This document shows, in pieces, positions 27,301 to 39,300 of a stretch of DNA of 64,000 bases. Under the pieces are notes generated by a model. The model had not been told where the DNA came from. It did no database searches and saw nothing but the letters and a program-made list of their open reading frames with translations. The DNA lies in contig NC_083597.1 of NCBI RefSeq assembly GCF_020882245.1, positions 14,604,581-14,668,580 of the forward strand, read 5' to 3'. The DNA is from Rhopalosiphum padi (lineage: Eukaryota; Arthropoda; Insecta; Hemiptera; Aphididae). The translations under genes and the position numbers were made by a program. Positions within the stretch are counted from its first letter, which is position 1; each line of letters begins with the position of its first letter.

Positions 27301-30300
27301 GCACTTGTTTGGCTCTCGACTTATTTCATTTATTTCATAATTTTATACCACTATATTGCAATATAACTAATTTACATTTAAAACAAAAGCAAGTCTAATA
27401 AACTTATATACAAATAGTTAAAACTAAGAAATTGTATAATAATAAATTGTTAATCAACAGATGGATAACCCTGCACATTATTTAAATAATTTAAATAATT
27501 TCTCTAGACAGTTTTAGATAAATTTGTAAAATATGTTAGTCTTGTTTTCAATCTTTCTTTTATTAAATATTTACAAGGTTCGTAGTATTAATCTAATATA
27601 AAATATTATTTAATGATACTGTGGGAGGAGGACTCGACGTCTCGACCGGGAAATCATTTTATATGAACCAAAATAAATTATTATAAAAACATTATAATTG
27701 ATTTTGTTAGTACCTATACGGCTATACAATTAATTTGAATTACACGTATTATTATCCAGGTACACAAGTATATAATTTAATACGCATAAAATAGTTTATA
27801 CTATGTACACAATTACACTTTATGTTGATACTTGTGATCTTGATTTGTTATGAAAATTAATATATATATATATTATGAGTTATGAATTCTTCAATTTGGC
27901 TGGCCAAAAACAACTATTTGTTATTTTTTAACATTAATTGTTTTCATAATAGGTAAATAAGTATATGTATTCGATTACATCTACTAATTAGCGAAGTGGG
28001 TTAGATTAATTCTAAAAACTTTGATATTGTACTTGAACTATTTGTTGAATGTAATATTTAAAAATGATTTTTTTTTTAGTCACAACACGAGTGCAAATGG
28101 TGTCCGCGTACGAGCGACGAGGACTGTTGAACTATAGTTCTTTATGTTCTTATGCAACAGGTATCGACATACGTGTAAAATAATAATAATAATAATAATA
28201 GAAGCGGGTATTGTGTAAGCACTATAAATATACTGCGGGCAGAGATAAAGTGAAACATCCAGAGAAGGAGTGAGAAAGAGAGGGGGTGCGGAGAGTAACG
28301 AAGAGGTTCCGTCGGAGGGAGTGAGTGAGAGGGCGTATTACCGAGAGATACATACGAAGGGTAACGCCGAAAGCATTGTCACGGGTAGCCGGATGGGTGA
28401 TTGCGCGGCTGCGGCCGGCTGTAGCGTGGCCAGGTGAAAAGTGGCCGGGGCCGCGGCGACAGTGGGCGGCTGCAGATTGTGGTGGTGCTTGACGAAATCA
28501 ACGGGATTTCCGCCGTCCAGGGACCGGCTGCGCGGCTTGTTGGCGGCCGGCACCACCGCGGACGGATCCTGTTGCTGGCTGAACATCCATCGGAAGTACC
28601 ACGACATCGCCCGGGCATATTGCGCCGGTCCGCGCACACCACACTCGGTGACGGACACCACACTGCGCACCGAAAACTGATGATAATTAAGATAACGCGG
28701 ACAATGGGTACCAAACTGCCAACAACAAGACAGGACCGCGACGATAGAGCGACAGACGGCGGACTGACGCAGTGACGGCGTCGGTGTGCGGACAACATAC
28801 ATCGTGTCATACCTAGGCAACGCGGACGGCCGCGGCGAGGACCACTACCACCGGCCATCGCATAGCCGTGGAGGATGGATGGAACCCACCACGGACGCGA
28901 TACTGATTTTCGAGGAAGGGAACCGGTTTTCGGTGTTTGCGCGAATGAGCGAGCGGTGCGTGCTCTCGTATGGAAATAGACGCGAGAAAAACAAAAATAA
29001 TATCGTAGAATATTACAATAATGATAATAATAATGATGATGAGGATAATAAAAACAGAAACAGAACGGCGAGAGTATCTCTATAATATACCAGTATGAAA
29101 ATATGTTTGCAGTACACTGGAACGCGTACGCATGCCATAGCCGACTACAAAATCCTTGGAGGGGACACGATATAATATAATATTATAATAATAATAACAT
29201 TTACGAGCAATTAGTAGTGTTGTTTACAAGGTCTTTCGTGACACTTTCACTAAACACCAGCCACAACTCCCACCCACTCAGAATGCCACTTCTATAGTGT
29301 GATGTTGCCCGCCGAGGGTCATTCGGAAAGACAGCCGTAGAGCCTGGAGTCGTTTTCGAGATTAGTGATTTCAAATGTTTTCCAAATACTAATCACTATG
29401 TACGAGATAATTTATTTAGTTATTATTAGTATCTACTATTTGCTTGAACTTACAGACCCCACGCTAATTCACAGGAACTTAAATTGTGATAAATATATAC
29501 GGATATATGGTATGGTGAATCGACTTCTATTGTTACGGTAGACGATTTCGTAAATTGGGTCAGTGGGCTCATACAAAAAACTGGTTATTATATCATCGAT
29601 ACACCTTCCCCGCCAGACCTACCTGCCACTTCGCTCGTTAATTTTCAATGGTGTAAAATTGTACAAAAACGTTGTTGTTCTACATTTACGTGAACTACAG
29701 TAAAATGTATAATAATTAACAACGATTTACATTTTTATAACAACAAAACGTATAAATACACGAGTACAACGATTTAAGACAAACTCATGTAATCAAAAGT
29801 TACAAAAAGTCACGTACCTATCTCGTCATTTAGACTCATTATACTATTACTATTATTATAATTTTCGACAATTAGATTAAGTACCTACTGACCACTATTA
29901 TTTTTTTATAACATTAACCAAAGTTCTTTGTACAATAACAAAACGATTTTAAAATTTTTAAGTCGATCATTTTTGTTTGAAAAAATATTTATAGAAGATC
30001 TCTTCTTCCTCCTACTTACAAAGTATACAAGTAAGAAATGTCTATTATATATTAATAAACGTTGCTTGTTTATGCTCATGTGTTTTTGTTCTTCATTACC
30101 TAAATAGCAATAATGAAACGTCTACAAATAAAAACGTTATGCACAAGGCACTTCTATATATACATAAAGTAATTCCTGTGTAATGTACTAATGTGTATAC
30201 ATTTTTATTTAGTTTCTAAAATTTAACCAATAATACTTACACACAATATAATTGCCTATTAAATATTAGTAGCTGATTAGGTAAATAAGATGAATTTAAA

Positions 30301-33300
30301 TCTGGAAGAATTCATCTATTATAAATTCTAATGCTTCATGTTATATGTAGATTACCTAGCCAAGTCTGATAAACATCAATGATGATTGATAATTAGACAC
30401 ACAAACTTGGCCAACTTTTCTACATAAAAAAAAAGGTAGTTCTAAATAATCATTGATAATTGATATTAATATAACAAAACCAATTTGTTCATATGACTAT
30501 ATGCAGGGATGGCCTGGGAGATAAATTCAGGCCAGGAAAATTTATTACCCAGGCCACATATCAATGTTTACCTGTTAAGCGTTACTTTGGTGGTGGGGGG
30601 TAGAGGATGGCTAAGCTTATGTTCTACCCCCTCCCCACCAAACTACCCAATTTATTGTATAATTATTTATTTATCTAATATTTTAGTTTTTATTATATGT
30701 AAGAGGACATAAAAAAATAGACATTCAATCAGTATCAATATTTTAGTGAGACTGTTCATCTCAATTCAATTTGAGCCTGAAGGCCTAGTTACATAAGACT
30801 ATGTATTCTCTTTAAACGATTGAACAAAAAGTTCAATTAGCCACTATATACTTTATTTGTTATTACAAATTATATTTTATAAACACTAATAAACAAACCA
30901 AAAATAATATACATTAAATTAAGCTTTTATAATTAATTTTATATTTTAAATATAAATAATAAGTTATGAGTTTATGACATTTTAAAGATATGTTATAAGA
31001 AGCTACTTTTTTATGACAATAAATCAATTATTTGATCATTATCAATATTTATCAAAATTTATTTTTCAACTAACATTAATATAAACGCTTCAGCATTTTC
31101 ATTACAAAGTTTACTTCTTAACCTTTTTTTTATATACTTTAATGTAGAAAATGATGGTTCATAGGTAACTTGAGTAACAGGAAGACACAATAAATACTTA
31201 TAAACAACTGTTAATACTTGATAAGCGTTACTGTATAAATTATATTTTATCAATAATTTGTAACAACACAGTGTACAGTTTCTACAACTAACTTATAACT
31301 TAACTTATTTTCTCAGTCAACTTCCCAATCATCCTCATCATTATATCAATCTCCCAATTCATTATTTCATATTTATCTGCAAACAACATCTTTAATGCCC
31401 AGTTATTTGAAAAACGTATTAATTCTCGGACGAAACTACACAATAATAATAATGTTTTTATGTATCCCAAAATACCTATATTAAATGAGAAATTCTAGTT
31501 ATTATTTATTAGTAATAGGTGGCCTAAAATAATAATAACTTATTATATTATAATTTACTTTACGGGCTACGGGTGTTCGAATCAGGATTTTTTATACTGT
31601 AGTATAGTAGTTTCAAATATTAATAATATATTTTTTTAGTATAAAGAAATTAAAAACTACCTAATTATTTAAAAAAATAATGTGATATAGCCGCCAGGCC
31701 AATGACAAATCTCAATAAATCAGGACACCTGGAACCTCCCGGTATCTCGGTGTGCCAGGCCATCCCTGACTATATGAGTAGAATACTTAAAGAGCTAAAA
31801 AATATTAAATTAAACACCTTAGTTATTTGATACTATAATCGTAACCAAATAAGGTCACAAATAACCAAGGATTGGTGTCTACATTTTGGTTAATATAATA
31901 TCATTTTTGGAGAATATTCATCTCATAGGAATTATATTATACATATTAAAATATATTTGTTTTTATTTTATTTTTGTATTGTCACATAACTTTTTTGACT
32001 CCTTATTATTTTTTCTCATTTTTAGATCTTTCTTAAACATTTTTGACAACTTTTAAAATGTTTTTATTTAATGTTTAAAATTTCCTTTCCCCCAATATCA
32101 ACAAACTGTTAATAATAAGATAAATATAATTTTATACTACATTTTTAAAATTAGAATAATTAAAGATCTAAGAATTTGTGATTTTAAGTATACAATAGGT
32201 AATCAATTATTGAACTTACAGCTTTTCGTTTATCTTCCGCAGAAACAGCACTCTGAGATCTATGTCTAAATAAATCCATCATTTTAGAAACAGCCCCTTT
32301 TGTACTAGCACTATCTGATCCAGCGCGTGGTCTTGCAGCTACAGCAGTTTGCTTATAACGATTTCGAGTTGGAGGGGGTACCAAATTATTGAATTCAACA
32401 GTATCACTAGATAAACTTGATCCACTTATACTATTTCGAGCACTCGAACCAGGTGATTTAAGAGTTTGCTGTAAACATTAATAAAAAAAAAAAAATGTTA
32501 TAAACTACCTAGATGTATCTACTCATTTGTAAATAATAAATTATTAAACTATATATATTATTTAGAAATATAATCTAAATTTTTAACTGGCTATTAAAAT
32601 AACAAATTAAAGGTAAAAAAATAACAAAATAATCAACTAGAATTTTAAATACACATTATTAGTTTATCTTCTTACAAGATAAGATACTAATGTGTACTTA
32701 ATAATTAATATCAATTGATTAACAATACAACTGAATTGTAAAATATAACAATAATGTATGTATATTATAAAATTTACACATAATATACATAAAAATGTTT
32801 AATGGTTTACAAATAAACTAAACTTTTTAGTATCCAAACAATGTTGGAGTAAAATGAGGAATATATTTTTTAGTATACTAAATTAAACAATATTTTATTT
32901 TTTCATTATTATTATTATGGTTTTTGGTAAACACCATTATAGGTAGATGGAGTGCTCTAAAAATTGTATGTAACACTATCATGGATATATACAGAGGACT
33001 GCAAGCAATTATAAAATTGTTCATAAATAATTTGCCTAACGAATGACAGTGCTGGGCTACATGTATGTATGAGCTCACTCAATGTATTATTGCAATTGTA
33101 AAATAAAAAATTCTATGACAAGTTTCTTGATATTTGAGTACATTTCTATGAGAATAAAACAAAATAAAGTTGTATTAATGTTGTAAAACAAACAAATTAA
33201 AAATTATGTTGTAATTATATCACATATTCAATATTTTTTATTTTGTGTTTTTCCATGGTTAATATATTATAATGCTTATTTCACATATAGAATGGTTGTG

Positions 33301-36300
33301 CATACATTTCTTAAACATACAGGTAATTTAAAATATGTTTGCTATACTCAAATATTCGGGATAAGTCTGTTAAGACCATTAAAGATTGGAGATAGAAAAG
33401 GTTAGGTTGAATTTATCATTTTTTTAATAACATGAAATAATCATTAAACAATTTTAAAGAAATATCTACAAGTGAAGTGAACTAAATTCCATTCAAAATC
33501 AATTTTTAATAAAACATGATGGGTTTTTACACATCCATTGCTGAAAATAAAGCAAAATTAAATGTCTAATACTGAGGTGTATCATCTCTGTATTCTGTTT
33601 TTGTTTTATTTATTTATATACTTTATACTATTATCAAATTTTTATGAAAAAGTCAGTAGTTAACTAGTAGTTAACAGTAATTAACTAGTTAAATAACAAG
33701 ATTAATGAATAAAACAAATTAATACAATACTAACTTGAATAGAGTTTTTCATTTGTAATATTATTGTGTTATTCTTTTTAGATGCTGCATCAGATTTTGA
33801 TCGAGGTCTAAAAGCATCTAAAAGTGTATTTGTCTTGCGAGTATGAGAAGGAGATTGTCCAGAACGAGGTTTTGGTGACATCTTCTTTTGGATATTTTGA
33901 GATTGTTGAATTTGTTGTGATTGCAATTGTTGAGTTTTATTTTTTGATGGTTGTATTTTTGGAGTACCTTTAGCTAAAATATCATCTCCAGATTGCCGTC
34001 TTTCCACACCAACTGATCCTTTTTTAGTTTTAGCCAGAGCAGCTACCACTGCAGGTAGCAATACAGGAGCTGAACCTCCTTTGCTCCAGGTACCTAATTA
34101 AATAATAAAAATAATTTAAATATGCTTTTAACTTTCAAAATTTTCTTATTATAAAAATAAACCAATATTTAATTAATTATATAGTAAAAACACCATTATT
34201 GTTTATATAAACAAAATCCTTAAGATAATTGTTATATAGCACTATAGAATATTAAATCAAGTCTAAGTAGAAACAAATCTTAAAAATGCAATTATTGTGC
34301 ATTACCTGAAAATTCATGATCTGATATTCCAAACATTATCATTAATAAATTTAATTTTAAATCAATACTCAGACTACCATGTCTTTTTTCAGTTCACTAA
34401 GAAAAAATAATATAAAATAAACATCAAAGAAAAAATATTGGATGTACTCTGATAGACTGTGTTCTATGTAGGTAAAAACTAAAAGTAGACATAATTTTCT
34501 AGTTAACCCTGACTTCATATTGAAATAACCGTTTATTTTTTCCATAGTTGGAAATAACAAATAAAATGAGATAATGATAAATTAAAACAAACTAATAATA
34601 CATGAACTAATAATAATGATTAATATTTAAAATGATTTTGATTAAATCAACATAATACTTAAATATTCATTTTTAAATTATTTAGTAGTTCAATGTAGTT
34701 CAATACAGCTGTTATTTTTGCTCCTCGTTGGTACATTCAACTTAATTTAAAATTTTAATGTTTTACTTAATTTTTAAATTCAACAATGTACAAAAGTAAA
34801 ATAAAAAATTTAATTTTACCAGATCTTGGGCGATTGATTGATACACATTGACCATCTGACTCATCTGCTGTAGTTGGTAAAGGTTGTGATCCAAGTTCCT
34901 AAAACAAAAAATAATTAATAATTACATTTAATATTACTATATATTTATTAGTGTTCATTTGTATAGAAAAATAATGATTAATACGTGGAGGTATGTGCTT
35001 AGTCTCTATTACTAAATGTATAAATATATTATATCACTAAATGTATAAATATATTATATCATAATTTGTTTGTAATAAACCTTTTGAAGTAATTTAAATT
35101 ATATTATGAAAAAAAATAATATAGTTAATAGTCAAAGAAAAATACTTTATTTAAACTTAAAAATTATTATAATCTAGAAAAGTTTATTGTATGCATAAAA
35201 ATATAAAATATAACAGGTACCTAAGTCACTTAATATAACAGGTTTTAAAGCCAATTAAGTAATCTTTATAAATGTCATTAATTTAACTTTTTTTTTTGAT
35301 ATGTAGATTAAACATATATCTATTTATAAGTTTATAACCAGGTATTTATCATTAATTTATTTAATATTTCTTTATTGACGAAAACAACTCAATTTACAAA
35401 ACAATCCCTATGCGCACCTATATAAAATGTGTAGTATAAAAATTACAATAAAATCTATAGGTAGATAAAAAAATTATATTCAATTTCACTGTCCATAAAT
35501 AAAACAAAATAAATAATTTATTTTAACTAATATTTTAGTTTGCTATCAACTAAAATTAACTTCTATAGTATTTCATATTTCTATTAGTATAATTACAGGT
35601 GATGATTTTAAACAAGTCTTAGAAACATAATTAATTTAAAAATTGTCTTGATTTCTAGTATACTAAGTATTAATTCAAAAATGTTATTGTTTTAGTAAAT
35701 ATAGGCAATCAATATTAACTTAATAATTTTTGTAAAAATACATAGTGAAGATAATTTTTCTTTTATTTAACAAGTTTAAATTGAATTATTACTTAAAATA
35801 TAGATAATACAATTATAATTACAATGCAATGGTTGTGGATGTTAAAATTTAAAATTTTGTAGATAAAAAACTGAAAATACAATCTTGAACTTTGAAAAGA
35901 TTTTAAGTAAACTATACAAGAGTTATTTAAGCACTAAATATAAGAAACAAACTTTAATAATTGAGATCTGATAAATGCAAAATATACATTTCTCAAAGAA
36001 TTTAAAATTATTAAAATTTAAGAAAACTTAGATTTGAAAAAACTTAATTTGTCATTTTTTAATATGATTGTTACAACATGATTTGGAATCAAAAAGAATT
36101 CATAAACTGATAAATGATCTCACTGACAATAAAAACATTATAAAGCTTATAATAAAAATCAATAATAGATTTTTTGATATTAAATAATTTGTTAATAATA
36201 ATACACAAACCATTTAAATAACACCAACTATCAAAATTATTTAAATCTTTCAATGAAATAATAATACAATTTTTTTTAAATAATTTTGTGTTGGTAAATA

Positions 36301-39300
36301 ATACAATTTTAGAGTGCTTTATAACTGATTGAATATCATGTACATAGGCACCACAGCAAATTTTCTAGGGCAATGTTAGGATTTGAGGAAAAATATTATT
36401 ATTTTATTAGGTATTTTAAAACAACAATTATCAATCAACTGCAAATAATCTAATCTTATGTTTTTATAATGGTAACCTATTGTTCATAAAACCACACTTT
36501 CAATTTATTAAATAGTAAATAGTAATTTATCTTAGTACATTCAATTTAAAAAATATTTTGAAAAAGCAAGGTGGGGATAACCAAGGAGCTTGTCCACCTC
36601 CAGGTGCCTATGATCATTTGTGAATAATAAAAACAATATAAGTAAAAGCTGGTTGTCATAATAAACTAAATAAACGTCTGAAAAACATAAATAGGCTCTG
36701 AAAAAAATGTTTCGATTTCACAATCTGAATTTTTTTGTTAAAATGGAAGTAAACTATAATAATAACAGAACTCAAAACTATAACTTTTTTAATTTATTAA
36801 TTAGTAAAAAATTATTAATACAATTAAATGGTTTTTTAAATCAGTAAAAGATTAGTATCTATTTGAGGTCCAATTAAAATGGATTCAATAAATTGTTCTT
36901 GAAAATAGCTAAATTGTTTAGGTTAGGTTATAGCTAACTATCCTTCAGAAAACCATATTGAATGTTAGATAAAAAAAAACTTTCTAACAAGTCATTTTTT
37001 TAATTTTTAAATATTTTTAGAAGTATAGAAATGTTTGAAATATAACAGTAAAGAAGAACATTTAACTTTCTTAGAAATTAGTAGTTTTCCAGATTGTAGT
37101 ACTAAACAGTTATTTACCATTTTTTATAACTAGCTCTCTACCCTTCTATTATATATACAATATACTATTATTCAATCGGTATCCTGCTTACACCATAAAA
37201 CTTAAATTTTCAAGTTTAAATACATACCAGAAGCTATAAACAATTTCTAAATATTTACATAAATAAGGTATAGGAATCAACTAGAGAATCAACTAATAGA
37301 TTTTTAAGAAATGTTTAAATAAAAAATTTAATCTTTAGCCAAAAAATACTTAACAATAAATTGTTAGGTGTATTTTTTATATTTAATATAAATACTATAA
37401 AATGTTAAAGAAAACATTTTCAAATAACTTCCTATTGTCAGTAAAATTTTTAATCATAGATATTACGATTTCCCTCCCCTACACACACAGTAGCAGGATA
37501 TTAATTCTAACAGGATTAGTTTTTGAAATTTAATTTAGATTTTTCAAAAATATGTAATAATAGTAAATTTAAGGAGATAATTTAATTAAATTTTAAGTAA
37601 TACTTACGATTATATATCTGATTAAAAATTAAAATAAATACCTTTATTGCCATAAACAAAAAAATCTTCTTAACCCATACAAATATTTTAAATTCAATAA
37701 TAACAAGTAAATATAAAATACTTTATACATACTGCTCGACGTTTTGATGTTTCTGCATCATAACGCTTAATCCATACGTCATCCATTGAATCATAATCTA
37801 AAGTGGATGTTGAAGATGCTTGAGACTTCATTTCTACCAAATTAACATCAAAAAAGTGTTTATCCCTATGATGTGATGGTGGTGATATTGGAGGTGTAGA
37901 TTTAGCACTTATATTAGCACTATTCAGTTGGTCGTCTGTTACTGGTGACTTTAAATTATTTTCAATATGTTCATCTTCTTCTTTACATTCTGAAAGACGT
38001 CTACCAACAAACTGATGACTTCTTGATGGTAAACGATTAACGTGACGCAAAAAATAATGTTGAAACCAATCGGCGTCTTCTGGACTATCTTGAGCTCCTT
38101 TAACAAAAATTTTAGTTGATTGTAGATCATTAATGAAACCAAAAATAACAAAGCATAATAAGTTAAAACTGAAATTGAGTATAAAATGTATAAGTTTGAA
38201 GGACCTAATCAAGTAACATAACATACACTTCAATTTAATTTTCATTTAAAAGAGCTCCTCAAAAATATAACTTATACATTTATCAATAAAATTTAAATTT
38301 GTGCAATTTTAGAAACTATGAATAAAGCAAACAACATTTTCAAGAAAAAAGATTATATACATATTATACTACAAATCAATTCATATCGAAATCTGATACG
38401 GGTCGATAGGTTTCATTGATATACCACATATATAACTTGTTTAACACTCAAAATAGAAACAAAACATATTAATATACTCCAATTTCTTCCTTGAAATTTT
38501 TATATTCTATAAATAACAGTCCATTAAATTTATATTAACTTTTCTCAGTTTTGATAGTGCATGCATCTTAATAAAAATGTTATATAATGAAATAACAAAA
38601 AAGTAAAACTTTTAAATAATTAATTTTGTCTATTTTTTTCTTTTTATTAACAAATAATTGTATGCATATTTATAACTATGTATTTAAAGTTTTCAACATG
38701 TGTTACTCTCAGTCATATCTAATTTTATCATAATAAAATAAAATAGTTATTTAAAATTTTCATATTTCACATAATTTAAATATAATTATACATATATACT
38801 CTATAATAAGTCCAGTGAGAGAATATCACGTTAAATAACGAAATTCAGTTTTTCTCCACATTCCTGTGCAACGCCCTACTATAGTTAAGTTGGAATTAAT
38901 AGTAGTACGTCACGTTAGGATACAGAGAATCGGCATGTTTTTTTTTACTGAACAGTATATAAGATGTAACAAGACTATTTGACAAATTTCCATTACAAAT
39001 GTTACTTTATTTGTTAAATAGTCCTGTTACACCCTGTATAGCTATAATTGATATTAATATCGTCAAAATATAATTTACATTCAAAATTCTTCTAATGGAA
39101 GGTTTCATTACTCTAAGAATATTTAACTTTTCTACGCCACATTAATTTATTGTTTCACATGATAATTTTATATATAATAAAAATGTTCATAATTAAAACA
39201 GATTATGTGATAAAAAAAAAAAAGATCATCTGTTTAAGAATTTAAGACAATTTATTTAAAACCTAATAACTATAGATACAGGACGATTTTTTTTATCGAA

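Larger units (their letters stand above)
17463..28355 (-). other. AMPK gamma intron region
   Basis: Ten kilobases of AT-rich intron without a recognisable coding exon. It contains poly(A) runs (22144-22166), a one-armed foldback copy near 22779-23065, and TIR-bearing MITEs at 21441-21760 and 23167-23336. A CCCAGG / TCTGGCAACCCTAG-like patch near 25725-25770 also resembles transposon debris. Open frames at 25201-25524 and 26592-26813 show no coding character. Confidence 0.5.
29341..32219 (-). other. AMPK gamma intron with hAT insertion
   Basis: Intron between long-form exon 32220-32468 and the 28.4 kb first-exon region. The only feature I can name is the hAT element at 30504-31768. The rest is AT-rich without coding signal. 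Confidence 0.6.

Noticed and set aside
28379..29085. Plus- and minus-strand open frames over the 28.4 kb CpG-rich block
   Set aside because: Only the minus-strand frame with KPRSRSLDGG ends at a donor of the right phase; the others are composition artefacts.
31560..31585. GGTGTTCGAATCAGG, similar to a tRNA B box
   Set aside because: It lies inside the hAT element, with no matching A box or cloverleaf arms around it.
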